Source: Locusta migratoria
Lineage: Eukaryota > Arthropoda > Insecta > Orthoptera > Acrididae
Assembly: GCA_026315105.1 (NCBI GenBank)
Contig: CM048745.1
Location: forward strand, 542,286,758 to 542,350,757
DNA length: 64,000 nucleotides
Direction: 5' to 3'
This document shows, piece after piece, positions 42,600 to 53,604 of the stretch. Under the pieces are notes generated by a model. That model searched no databases and was not told the origin of the DNA. It saw nothing but the letters and a program-made list of their open reading frames with translations. Position 1 is the first letter of the stretch; every line of letters starts with the position of its first letter. The translations under genes and the position numbers were made by a program.

Positions 42600-43085
42600 A
42601 AAGCCATTACCGTTGCCCTCTGAAGGATATTAGGCCATTCTTTACAACATCCATGTCTGCAACCATTGTGGGGCGTGCTGGACTGGCAGCCGTGCTTCCC
42701 CCAAGTGCATCCCAGGAATGCTCGTTCAGTTTCAAGCATCTTTCCGTCCAGTGCAGCTCTATGGGGACGAACGTTATCGTCCACTAGAAATAACACATTT
42801 CCTAAGTCAACAAAAGGTCGAAGGATTTCGTCTCTATACCTGTGAGCAGTCAAAGCGCCATTCTGAACTACATATAGGTCCGTACACCTGCCAGTACCGC
42901 TCCTGCGCATACTATTTTTACACATCCACATAAGAAGGATTGTTAAGAGTTTCTCTTTCTCTCCAAATGGAACGATGATTGTCCCTTGACTCACCTGTAA
43001 ACAGAACCTGACGCCATTTGTTACGACTCCAATTCTGATGTTCCTTCGCCCAGTTTCTGTGGACTTAATGGCACACATATTATAG
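42600..43085 (-). pseudogene. Tc1-like transposase fragment
   Basis: Minus-strand frames include NGALTAHRYRDEILRPFVDL and VLFLVDDNVRPHRA, matching the block with the second catalytic Asp in Tc1-family transposases (usually HDNARPHxA). Upstream, TNGVRFCLQVSQG and REREKL-like sequence correspond to the region after the first Asp. Frameshifts split these, and the third Asp block is degraded. No terminal repeats were found. Confidence 0.65.
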
Positions 43086-43599
43086 GCCTCCGTACATAGA
43101 GGCTAGAAGGTTAATGTTTAAAGTTTGTGAAGGAACGGGGAAGTTACTGCTACGGAAGTCGACGAATGGACGACTTTCTCTCTCTTTTGATATTCAATTG
43201 GAAATTGGCCTGCTCATCGTATGAAGTGACGACAGCTGTCTGCTATCTGACTGCGTTTGGAATATAGTACTTTTTTAAAGCACCGAATGTGGAGTTTATT
43301 GAGCAATAATTAGCTAAGTGCCTATCTTGTTAATGATCCCTGCCAAAAATGAGAAAAAATACACTTGCATTAAATGAGAATGATGAAAGGATGGCTGAAA
43401 TGAAATATTTCATACAGTCTAAATATTTATTGTCATAAGATGCTGAACAAGGGTTACATATCATCATCATCATTAGAGACTGATTATGCCTTTCAAAGTT
43501 CAGTCTGGAGCATAGTACCACTAATAAAATTCCTCCATGATCACCTATTCAATGCTAACATTTATGCCTCGTCTGATGTTATGCCTTTTACTTCAAAAT

Positions 43600-44165
43600 C
43601 ATTCTACACCGAATCTAAGTACTTTCTTCTTGGTCTACCTCGACTCCTCTTACCCTCCGCTGCGGAGCTCATGAGTCTCTTAGGTAACCTTGCTTCTCCC
43701 ATGCGTGTAAAATGACCCCACCATCTCAGTCTGTTCGCTTTAACTGCTTCATCTATGGGGTTCATTCCCAGTTTTTCTCTGATTTGCTCATTATGGACAC
43801 CCTCCTGCCATAGTTCCCATTTATTAGTACCTGCAATCATTCTTGCTACTTTCATGTCTGTAACCTCTACCTTATGAATAAGGTAACCTGTATCTACCCA
43901 ACTTTCACTTCCATACAACAAAGTTGGTCGAAAGATAGAGCGGTGCACTGCTAACTTAGTCTTAGTACTTACTTCATTCTTTCAGAAGAGAGTAGATCTT
44001 AGCTGAGCACTCACTGCATTAGCTTTGCTGCACCTCGATTCCAGTTCTTTCACACTGTTCTAACGTTGTTCCTCCTAACTGTCACTCAATCTTTTTAAAT
44101 CTCTTTCCCACAGACATTACTTTCGTTTTGGAGATTCTGATCTTCATATCATAATCCAATCAATC
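43600..44165 (-). pseudogene. LINE RT thumb/C-terminal fragment
   Basis: Minus strand reads DMKIRISKTKVMSVGKRFKK near 44150, then LYGSESWVDTGYLIHKVEV, EQIREKLGMNPIDEAVKANR and LRWWGHFTRMGE. This is the region following the FADD box of RTE/Jockey-type LINEs. It is a different family from the RTE copies at 31.6 and 49.4 kb. Only about 190 residues remain and there are stops. Confidence 0.65.
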
Positions 44166-44520
44166 AAGGATTAGATATATGCTTACAAACAGCAGAATGT
44201 TTGAAGTTCAGCGAAAGACAAAGCTGGGGTTATGAGGAATACCAAATAATTATATTAATTATATTTCTTTGAATGCTGACATAAACAGGATAGTGAGTTA
44301 GCAAGTTCTGCAAACGTGTAACAATTACTACCATTGCAAATTGCTGGAGTGGTATACTCTGTGAAAGACAGGCAATGATTTTGTAGCTGAATTGCTACGC
44401 TAAATTACCAGTACGTGAGCGGCAGATGAGAATCTGCGTCGTTTTGGTGCTGAAGACATGGAAGACGGTTGCACCAAAGACTAAAAATATTCATAGCATA
44501 TATGACATCAACTGCGATTG
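44166..44520. other. Spacer
   Basis: No recognised gene or repeat. Confidence 0.5.
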
Positions 44521-44935
44521 GGCAAAGTTGAAAATGTGTACCCAGCCGGGATTCGAACCCGGGTCTCCTGCTTTCTAGGCAGTTGCGTTGACTTTTTTTT
44601 TTTTTTTATTATTTGGTCGTTGATGTTCGAAGTGTTCTTGGCTCAGCTTTTTTATTACAGAGGGCGTTGAGCCCCCACACCGGGCGCACTGAGCCACGGC
44701 GCCCGGCACCCCTACACCACTGGGGACACAGTGATCACCGCACCTGCAAGGACTACCCATGCACGCCTCCCGTCAGATACAAATTACCAGCTTCGTCCTG
44801 CCCACAGTACTCAAACTCGTGTATCTGACGGAAGGCGTGCATGGGTAGTCCTTGCAGGTGCGGTGATCACTGTGTCCCCAGTGGTGTAGGGGTCAACGCA
44901 ACTGCCTAGAAAGCAGGAGACCCGGGTTCGAATCC
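44521..44935. mobile_element. Head-to-head palindrome of a tRNA-derived SINE
   Basis: The right arm (44818-44935, plus) runs GTATCTGACGG, GGTAGTCCTTGCAGGTGCGG, GTGTAGGGGTCAACGCAACT and CCCGGGTTCGAATCC. The left arm is its inverse (44521-44592 and 44709-44780), interrupted by a 116-bp insert. CTGCCTAGAAAGCAGG looks like an anticodon arm and GGGTTCGAATCC like box B. A related single copy lies at 56775-56890 (minus). The spacer is about 37 bp. Confidence 0.75.
44593..44708 (-). mobile_element. Small SINE-like insert in the left palindrome arm
   Basis: On the minus strand: GCCGTGGCTCAGTGCGCCCG, then GGGGGCTCAACGCCCTC, ending in an A run (44593-44607 as T). Retroposon-like with an A tail; only 2 bp are shared at the ends. 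The uninterrupted right arm shows the pre-insertion sequence. Confidence 0.7.
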
Positions 44936-44939
44936 TAGA

Positions 44940-45450
44940 GACACCGAGGGTTCAATGGCATAATAGACATTTCGGCGTAAAGGAAAAATAAGTTCCTCTT
45001 AAGGGGACATTCCCAAAGACGATTTCGGACCGTTTGCATCCCTTGTTGCTGCCTGTAAATAGCATTCCAACTGAGTTTCATTCAGTCTCCTGTCTCGACG
45101 GTTTTTGTTGTTTGAAAACACGTCCAGGTCCTGAAAATTACACATTCGGACACTCCAGTAGCTGCATCCAACTCCCTCTGCTTCTGTCTTAGTTCCAAAC
45201 TTCATATAGTTCTCCATGCTATTGAATCGAGTAAGTGACGTTGTTGTTGCATTGCACTGCTTACTATACTATCTGAACCCAGCTGCTTGTGTAATTCATT
45301 TGGTAGAGTAATCAAAGTGAACACCAACCCCCTCTTCAAAAACATCTGTTATTACCACTATCTCGGTTGCTGTATTGTTATTGTCTCCCCTCCGTAGAAC
45401 CGACAAAAATATGTCGAACCATTTTAGTTCACTCTGCCGATGACAATAAT
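44940..45450. other. Spacer
   Basis: No gene recognised. A 72-residue minus frame (45217-44999) has no features I know. Confidence 0.4.
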
Positions 45451-45454
45451 TCAC

Positions 45455-45960
45455 AACCTAGATATCTCAACTGATTATCTAACCCCTTAAGCAGTGTAAT
45501 GCGCCATGCCCACTTTTCAAGGTACCCAAATGAAAGTTTCAATGCTCTTATTTCGAACAGATGTCTAAAGACTATGTTTGTATCCAATTTGGTAATGAAG
45601 ATTTCTGATTTGGAAGCTGCAGCAGCCTATGGGAATGTAACAAGACTTCACATACTGAGCAAGTTGGGCTTTTTGCACAAGTTTGCATTTGAAACTAGAA
45701 ATGTAGCTGTAAAAGCCTGTGATTTTCATATACAACACAGGAGAGTTGTAAAGAAGGCTGTGGAGCCATTTTGTTGTTTAAGAAGTGTGGTATAGAAGGC
45801 TGTGAAGCAGATACTACAGATCATCAATGACCAACGAATCATGAAGGCAGAGACTTCAGTACAGAATATAGAAAAAATTGCAAGGCTAAGGAGCAGAGGT
45901 GTTAAAAGAGCTGCAAAGGATGAATGGAAAGAACTGGAATATGGACATTGGCAATTTTAG
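45455..45960 (+). pseudogene. MULE-like transposase C-terminus
   Basis: Plus strand reads NESFNALISNRCLKTMFVSN, LEAAAAYGNVTRLHILSKLG and, after a stop near 45795, VQNIEKIARLRSRGVKRAAK, then LEYGHWQF before TAG. This resembles the C-terminal part of Mutator-like transposases seen in many insects: an NESxN-WxRCPKT-like block followed by a basic helix and a short acidic/aromatic end. The catalytic core is missing and one stop interrupts it. The call rests on pattern memory, so moderate confidence. Confidence 0.5.
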
Positions 45961-45962
45961 CT

Positions 45963-45994
<32 letters not shown>

Positions 45995-46683
45995 CATCAA
46001 TACTTTGAAACAATTTTTCTGCAACTTAAGGACTTCTCTTTTCAGGAAATCACATATCAGAAAATATTAGAAGGATTGAGATGAAATTTGGTACACGTAT
46101 TTTTTTTTACATGGAAGCAATATTTAAGTGGAACACTATTTTAATCTAGACATTATAAACAGTTTAATCATTGATAATGTATTGAAAAAATTGCGCGTAA
46201 AAATGGTTCGAATCCAAAATATCACATAAAAGTTACTACAGTTAATCATAGATTCATAAGTGTAGATTACATTACCATAAAAGTAAAATGCCAAATTTGT
46301 CTGGAAATAATGAAAAAAGTGTACCGTAAAATATTAATGTAACAAAAAATTCAAAATTCTCTCACAGCATTAAAATGTTATTAAAAATTCTGATTTTTCA
46401 AAATACATTTGTGATCTTTATACATAATGAGAAAAATTTCAGTAAGATTGAACAAAAAATGACAGAGGTATGAATTTACAAAAATATCAGAGCAAGACTG
46501 CCACCATCTCCCTTTAAAAATATCCAAATAAAAAAATTGGTAACTCTAATTCAGCTTCTGTGTTCCGTGAAATATTGCCACAATTACCAAGGCTCTCCAT
46601 GCATTGGAATAGTACGTCGGCAATGGACCTGCTTCATCTTTAATGTCTTTGACATTTTCGAGACGCGAAACAGTTCTGGGTAT
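45961..46683. other. AT-rich 3' flank of the MULE-like remnant
   Basis: Contains a 28-nt T run (45967-45994) and AT-rich sequence with no genes. It may be the non-coding end of the MULE-like element. Confidence 0.4.
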
Positions 46684-46860
46684 GTTGTTGTTGTGGTCTT
46701 CAGTCCCGAGACTGGTTTGATGCAGCTCTCCACAATACCCTATCCTGAGCAAGACTCTTCATCTCCACATAAGAACGGCAACCTAAATCTGCCTGAATCT
46801 GCTTACTGTACCCATCTCTTCGTCTTCCTCTGCGATTTTTACCCCACACACTTTTGTCTC
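46684..46860 (-). mobile_element. RTE 3'-end fragment
   Basis: Minus strand ends with the RTE tail (GACTGAAGACCACAACAACA) preceded by the last coding segment as in 34915-35070. 5'-truncated to about 177 bp. A SINE sits at its truncated end. Confidence 0.85.
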
Positions 46861-46872
46861 TCTCTCTCTTTT

Positions 46873-47068
46873 GCCGGCCACGATGGCCGAGCGTTCTGAG
46901 GTGCGTCAGTCGCAGTCTGCACGGCCACTACGGTCGGGGGTTCGAATCCCCCCTCGGGCATGGATATTTGTGCCGTCCTTAGTAGTAGCTAGTTCATAAG
47001 TAATTTGTAAGTTTAGGGACTGATAACCTCGTAGTTAAGTCCCATAATCTCTACAACATTTGAACATT
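46873..47068 (+). mobile_element. SINE (main family)
   Basis: Full copy with head GCCGGCCACGATGGCCGAGC. Flanked by TCTCTCTCTTTT at 46861-46872 and 47069-47080; the low-complexity site makes the exact duplication length uncertain. Confidence 0.9.
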
Positions 47069-47287
47069 TCTCTCTCTTTTTTATTTTTTTCCTCCTTAAC
47101 CTCCTCAAACTTCGTTTGGTGTTATACGAATCCAGACAAGCATAAGGAGGCGGATCAGCACAGTATGCTACTGCGCATATAACCTACCGTAACATCTGCA
47201 AGGACAAACACGTTAGTAGGAGTTGTGCCACAGGGAAGTAAAAATATCATTGACTTTTGTGATTTTTAATAAATATTTTATTATAAC

Positions 47288-48740
47288 CAGGGATGGGGAG
47301 TAATTGAGTAAAAGTAATCGAATTACAGGTAACGATTACATTTCGTGTAATTTTTAGTTGTAATCAATACATTTTAGAAAATGTAATTCTTACTTGTAAT
47401 TTACTTCTTCGAATAAATAAGTAATCGTTACAAAATTGGAATCGTTACTTTGTTCGAAGTCTTTGTCTTTCGTACGTATCTCGCAGTCGACAAAATATTG
47501 TCACTTCGATATTATTTCGCGCAACTCTGACCTCCTTGGTCTATATCTTTGGGTGCAGGAGGTTCTTCTTTATAATTCTAACCTCCTTGGTTAAAATTGT
47601 GTGCTTTCTGCCAAGACGAAAATTCTTTCCTTCTGAATTTGTATCTCGTGGGCGACGGTCTGGTCTTAAAAGATGGCTAGCAAATGGAGTGCAGCGAAGT
47701 TGAGTCCTTTAATCTCATACTATTGATGTCCGTTGTTAACTGATGCTAATATTGCATTTGTAGACACTGGATTATCATTTATCGTACGAATAAAGATGTG
47801 TTTTTATTAATTCTTTATTGCTTTGAAATGACAACGTGTAAGTACAACAAGAAAATCATCAAATACGCAACGCAAGATGGCGTATGCCAGAGAGAATTTT
47901 GGGCGAGGAATGTCACGTGACATCTCCGAACGGCTGGTTTTTCGTTAATTCAATGGAGGGTGTCAAATCTCCGTTATTTTTGCAAATATGTCTCAAACGA
48001 TACGAGATATGAAAAGAAACATAAGGGAGCTAAGTTGTAGAGAATTTTCTCCCTACCAATTAGGTTGTTCAATTTTCGTTTCAGATGAACGGTTCGTTTG
48101 CAATTACAATTATATTACAAACGGCTTTTTTTTTATATTACCACCGTATTTTTTGTCCGAAAAAATTGAAAAAGGGGGGTTCTGGTCTCTGCGGGCCTAG
48201 AATCATGTCTGTAAAATTTGCTGCTGATCGGTTGAACGGTTCGTCTTAAAAACAGGGAACATGTTACGGTCAGACAGACAGACATCCAAAAATCACCGTT
48301 ATTTTTGGAAATATCTTTGAAACGGTACGAGATATGAAAAAAAAAAGAGCAAAGTTGTAGAGAATTTTCTCCTCTACAAATTCGGTTATTCAATTTTCGT
48401 GTCAGATGAATAGTTAAGCCGTTATTTTCACTTAAATTTCGAGCTGTCAAAAGACGATCGCAAAGGCCCATTTCTATTGTTACAACCGTAACCTAAAGTG
48501 GCCCAAAATGTATTGGTGCCATTTGTTTGATGTTAAAGAAGGAATTGTGTAAAACTGTAGTGAAGTGGGTTGGAACAGGGAATGTTGGGTTCTTTTGTAA
48601 GCTAATATGTTCTGTTTGAATGTTCGTTTGTTCGTTACTGATTTTTTTCCCCACCCATCTACAGAGTAATTGTAATTTACGACATCGGGAGAGTAATTGT
48701 AATTTTGTAATTGCAATTGTACCGATTACATTCTAAAATG
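47288..48740. mobile_element. Possible hAT-type element end with internal direct repeats
   Basis: Begins CAGGGATGGGGAGTAATTGA, a sequence style common at hAT ends, followed by repeated GTAATC/GATTAC motifs to about 47460; similar GTAATTGTAAT motifs recur at 48665-48735. No matching right terminus or duplication was found. Inside, about 47966-48110 and 48293-48430 are diverged direct repeats (both contain ACGAGATATGAAA and AAGTTGTAGAGAATTTTCTC). Confidence 0.4.
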
Positions 48741-48839
48741 AAATTTTTACTTGAAGGCAATCGCGCAAAATATCCTGCTCCATTGAAAACAGTGCTGGAT
48801 AGCAATCCGTATTTCATTGAATAAGAGAAGTTGGTGCCT

Positions 48840-49400
48840 AACTGTGGTGCATAATGGCGAGCACACGGTACAGCTGTCGGCAGAAGGCAGTGCAGTGGCC
48901 TTCTCAGAAGGCATAGTTGTGTGCTGCCCGCAGCAGTGAGCACCTGGTCCGCCGGCGGAGTTCTCCGAACGCCAGGCTCCGCGCGCGGAATCCCGCCCAA
49001 CTTGGCCGCCTCCCTTTTGTGCCGCCGGATTCTCGGAGCAATTAGTAGCGAGCTCTTCTCTTGTTTCTGAACATCTTCAGCCCTACTGCAGGCAGTCGGC
49101 ACAAACTATTTTCCCGGGGGAACGCAAACATCCGATAGCCGGCCGGATAGCCATTTCCTTCGTCCGGAAATTAAGGCGGCGCCGACGGAACTGGCGCCAG
49201 TGGAGTGCCAGTGCGGGCACCGGGGTGCACGCAGGGGGGAGCTCGCGATCGGGAGCTCCCGTTTAAGCGCCGGCTGCTGCCGACTAATTAAACGCTACTG
49301 TGCGACGGCTGTCGCGGCGCCATTCCACTTGCACAGTACCGACAGGAGGACAGCAACACGGCACATGTCTGATATACGAGTTACAGTCCTGTAGATTAAA
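48840..49400. other. GC-rich block
   Basis: CpG-dense, especially 48935-49320. No protein recognised. Similar in composition to 36415-36807. Confidence 0.5.
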
Positions 49401-49406
49401 AATTGT

Positions 49407-51243
49407 TATGAAGTAAATGAAACAGGCAAAATGGAGTACAGACGACTAAGAAATGAGATTGATAGGAAGTGCAAAATGGCTAAGCAGGAGTGGCTAGAAT
49501 CCATATGCAAATCTGTAGAAGAATGTATAAGAAGGGGAAACGTAGATACCGCCTACAGGAAAATAAAAGTGACATTGGGGACAAGAAAAGCAATTCTGAA
49601 AATTTCAAGAACTCAGATGGGAAACCAGTTCTCAGCAAAGAAGGAAAAGCTGAAAGGTGGAAAGAGTACATAGAGCAGCTCTACAAAGGAAATGAACTTA
49701 GAGACGATGTTGTAGGAAGGGAAGAAAGTAGATCAAGATGAAATAGGAGATACTATACTGAGAGATGAATTTGACAGTGCCCTGAAAGACCTCGGACGGA
49801 GTAGATGACATACCCTCAGAGCTACTAAAGTCTCTACGAGAGCCAGCCATGACAAAACTATTTGAACTGGTGTGTAGGATGTATGAGACAAGCGAAATAC
49901 CCTCAGACTTTAAGAAAAATGTAATAATCCCCATTCCAAAGAAATCAGGCGCAGACAGGTGTGAAAATTACAGAACCATCAGTTTGATAAGCCACGGTTG
50001 CAAAATTTTAACACGAATTATCTATAGGAGAATGGAAAAGCTGGTAGAAGCTGACCTCGGGGAAGATCAGTTGGGATTCAGGAGGAACGTAGGAACCCGG
50101 GAGGCAATACTTAACTTACGTCTTATCTTAGAAGATAGATTAAGGAAAGGCCAACCTACATTTTTAGCTTTTGTAGATTTGGAGAAAGCGTTTGACAATG
50201 TTGACTGGAATACACTCTTTCAGCAGGGGTAAAATACAGGGAAAGGAGAGTTATTTACAACTTGTACAAAAGCCAGACCGCAGTCATTAGACTCGAAGGG
50301 CATGAAAGGGAAGCATCAGTTGGGAAGGAAGTAAGACAGGGTTGTAGCCTTTCTCCGATGTTATTTAATTTGTACATTGAGCAGGCGGTGAAGGAAAGCA
50401 AGGAAAAATTTGGAATAGGGATTAAAGTTCAGGGGGAAGAAATAAAAACATTGCGTTTTGCTGATGACATTTTAATTCTGTCAGAGACAGCAAAGGACCT
50501 GGAAGAGCAGTTGAATGGAATGGACAATGTGTTGAAGAGAGCGTATAAAATGAACATTAATAAGAGCAAAACAAAACAAAAATGGAATGCGGTCTTAGAA
50601 AATCAGGAGATTCTGAAGGAATTAGATTAGGTAACGAAACAATGAAGGTGGTAGATGAGTTTTGTTACTTGGGTAGTAAAATAACATGCGATGGTCGCAG
50701 TACAGACGATATAAAATGCAGAATGCCAATGGGAAGAAAAGCATTTTTGAAAAAGAGAAATTTGCTAACATCGAATATTAATTTAAGAGTAAGGAAGTCT
50801 TTTCTGAAGGCATTTGTGTGGAGTGTTGCCTTGTACGGGAGTGAAACATGGACGATAAGCAGTGCGAACAGGAGGAAAATAGAGGCTTTTGAAATGTTGT
50901 GCTACAGAAGAATGCTGAAGATTAGGTGGGTAGATCACATAACTAATGAAGAGGTACTGAACAGAAGTGGTGAGAAAAGCAATATTTTGCATACCCTGAC
51001 TAAAAGAAGGGATCGCTTGGTAGGACACATTCTTACACATGAAGGAATCGTAAATTTAGCTTTCGAGGAAAGTTTGTGGGGTAAAAATCGCAGAGGGAGG
51101 CCAAGAGACACGAATAGTAAGCAGATTCAAGTGGTTGTGGGTTGCCGTTCTTATGAGGAGATGAAAAGGCTTGCTCAGGATAGAGGAGGGTGGAGAGCTG
51201 CATCCAACCAGTCTCCGGACTGAAGACCATAACAACAACAACA
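49407..51243 (+). pseudogene. RTE-type LINE, 5'-truncated second copy
   Basis: Collinear with the RTE at 31655-35085 from the region after the endonuclease (ETGKMEYRRLRNEIDRKCKM) to the 3' tail. RT blocks are present (AFVDLEKAFDNVDW, VRQGCSLSPMLFNLYIE, LRFADDILIL). Relative to the first copy it lacks the 175-bp duplication and keeps the A that the first copy lost (CHGCKILTRII-like), but has its own small deletions near 49795 and 50222 and a frameshift near 50575. It ends GACTGAAGACCATAACAACA. The endonuclease is missing. Confidence 0.85.
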
Positions 51244-51446
51244 TTCCTCTTACCTCCTCAAAGAACATAATTACAATGACTGCTTTGGAGAATGGTTGCT
51301 TTGGAGATCCGTGTAGATGTAGGACAAGTACCATTAGGTCCACTGGTCCATTCAAGACCTAAGTCATGGCAGTGAAATGACGTACTTGCACACTGTGTAA
51401 GACTATAGTCCTTCTACCTATTACTGTTTATTCCTTTTATGTATTC

Positions 51447-52022
51447 AATGTTCAATTGTTTGTATAGCTTATGGGACTTAACTACGGGGTCATCAGTCCC
51501 TAAACTTACAAACTACTTATGAACTAGCTAATCCTAAGGACGGCATAAATATCCATGCCCGACGGGGGATTCGAACCCCCGACTGTAGTGGCCGTGCAGA
51601 ACGTGACTGGAGCGAAAATGTTCAAATGTTTGTATAGCTTATGGGACTTAACTACAGGGTCATTAGTCCCTAAACTTACAAACTACTTATGAACTAGCTA
51701 ATCCTAAGGACTTCTTAAATATCCATGCCCGACGGGGGATTCGAACCCCCGACTGTAGTGGCCGTGCAGAACGTGACTGGAGCGAAAATGTTCAAATGTT
51801 TGTATAGCTTATGGGACTTAACTACGGGGTCATCAGTCCCTAAACTTACAAACTACTTATGAACTAGCTAACCCTAACGACGGCATAAATATCCATGGCC
51901 GACGGGGGATTCGAACCCCCGACCGTAGTGGCCGTGCAGACAGCGACTGGAGCGCCTCAGCCCCTCGGCCACCGCGGCCGGCTGACTGGACCGGCTCAGT
52001 CTCCTCGGCCACCGCGGCCGGC
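51447..52022 (-). mobile_element. Tandem SINE trimer within one target duplication
   Basis: Three SINE units with a 170-bp period (unit starts about 51445, 51615, 51785). Only the rightmost has the full tRNA head; the other two stop at GTGACTGGAGCG and join the next tail at AAAATGTTCAAATG. The head end carries a further duplication of about 39 bp (GCCACCGCGGCCGGC occurs twice). A single target duplication, TTTATGTATTC, encloses everything (51436-51446 and 52023-52033). Confidence 0.9.
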
Positions 52023-52033
52023 TTTATGTATTC

Positions 52034-52816
52034 GATGGGAGAAGTATCAATTATGAATATAATATATAGATGTAATGTAATATCTGTATTAAGATCTTTT
52101 TCGCCATGTATATAATGTAAATTTTTTGTATAGGAAATTATTACTTATTTTTGTAATATTAATATTACGAAAAGGTATAATATGAAAATGTTTTTAAATA
52201 ATTTTTAACAAGCTTTATAATTCGTTGGTTCATGCACAGGGAGTTAAATTGTTAAAGTTACATGTTCAAAACCTGTGTTGCGACTGGTAGAAAACGGAAC
52301 TGTGTGTGTCCGCGCGCGATGTAAAAGGTGGGAATTGTCGGGAGAATCTTCGAGTAGCGTGGTCTGTAAGTGAAAAAAGAGGAGTCAAGTTGTGGGCAGT
52401 GTAGTGGTAACACCTCCGTCACGAACTGGGGGTTGTTGAGGCATATATTTCTGGAAGTAACCGCAAGTTTGCCTTGGGTGTCATCGGAGTTTTCCTATTT
52501 AAGCTGGACGTTTAATATGGAGCTCAAAAATGATTTTTTCAACGCCAAGAAGAATTTTGTGAGCTCAAAGCTATTATGGAAGCAGGTCACTCTTACCGCC
52601 AAAAAGTTGTTACCACCAGAAACTTCGACGTCTTCACCGCTACCACTACAGGACAAACAAATAAAGTTTTTCTGAACATGTAGAGTAATGAACCAGCAAA
52701 GTGTTTAAATAATAATTATGAGCATTGACCTCAACTTTGTGTTAAGCATCCTGATTCATCCTAATCATTGTACCTAGACAGAGTCCTTTCCTAGTGAATG
52801 CTTTTCCGAGTGTCCT

Positions 52817-52819
<3 letters not shown>
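52034..52819. other. Spacer with LTR- or promoter-like region
   Basis: 52250-52680 is less AT-rich and has a TATTTAAG box at 52496-52503 and an AATAAA at 52660-52665, about the spacing seen in an LTR. A 101-residue plus frame (52370-52675) matches nothing I know. Terminal TG/CA ends not established. Confidence 0.35.

Positions 52820-52820
<1 letters not shown>

Positions 52821-52870
<50 letters not shown>
52821..52870. repeat. Homopolymer A run (50 nt)
   Basis: Pure A run; no element head found upstream. Confidence 0.9.
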
Positions 52871-52872
<2 letters not shown>

Positions 52873-53237
52873 AATAGTGATTTCAAATAGTTGGTAGTTT
52901 TTTTTAATTAGTGTCATTTATATAATTTAGTTTGAATTTTTGATCATTTTACAAAATGTGGCTATAAAGACATTTACATGATAACTTTTGTACAGCATCT
53001 GGTTGCCTTTCATCTTATTAATATAGTAATGGGACAATTTGTTTTAGCTGTTGCTTAAAGATAATTTCAGAAATAATAAGCGTTTAACTAAATGTCAATA
53101 GTTTCATATAAAAGTTTCTTTCAACCAAAACATTATACTGCTGGCACTAATATTTATTATAAAACACAAAGAGACTATATTATCATTCATTTTAATGAAT
53201 CCATTACTGTAACTTATGACTAGAGGCGTTCAACAAG

Positions 53238-53262
53238 GTGTGTGTGTGTGTGTGTGTGTGTG
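53238..53262. repeat. TG microsatellite
   Basis: About 12 TG units. Confidence 0.9.
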
Positions 53263-53604
53263 CATTGTTTTTGATACTGCTTAAACTATTTTGTGAACAA
53301 CAGTGGCATTATGTACAAAAGTTAATGCCCTTCCCTAAAGTGTACATATTATCTGCGAAAATTTCTAGTTGCCTTTGGTCAAACCCCCTTAACAATCATT
53401 TAGTTCAGTAGGAAAGAAAATATTATTTGAAAAGATTAATTTCAGAAACTTGATTTTAAAAACTTCATCAATAGGACAGAATCTTGTTTCCCTTAACTTA
53501 GTACACAAAATTTTTAGATTACCACCTTTGTCAAGCAAGTAACAACAATCCAAATTTATTATTTTTCCATAGTTCACCGATGAATAGTTTGTATTACAAT
53601 TTTC

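Noticed and set aside
44880..44935. Possible tRNA gene with a CTAGAAA anticodon loop
   Set aside because: It is part of a palindromic repeat with a related copy at 56.8 kb, so it is a SINE head.
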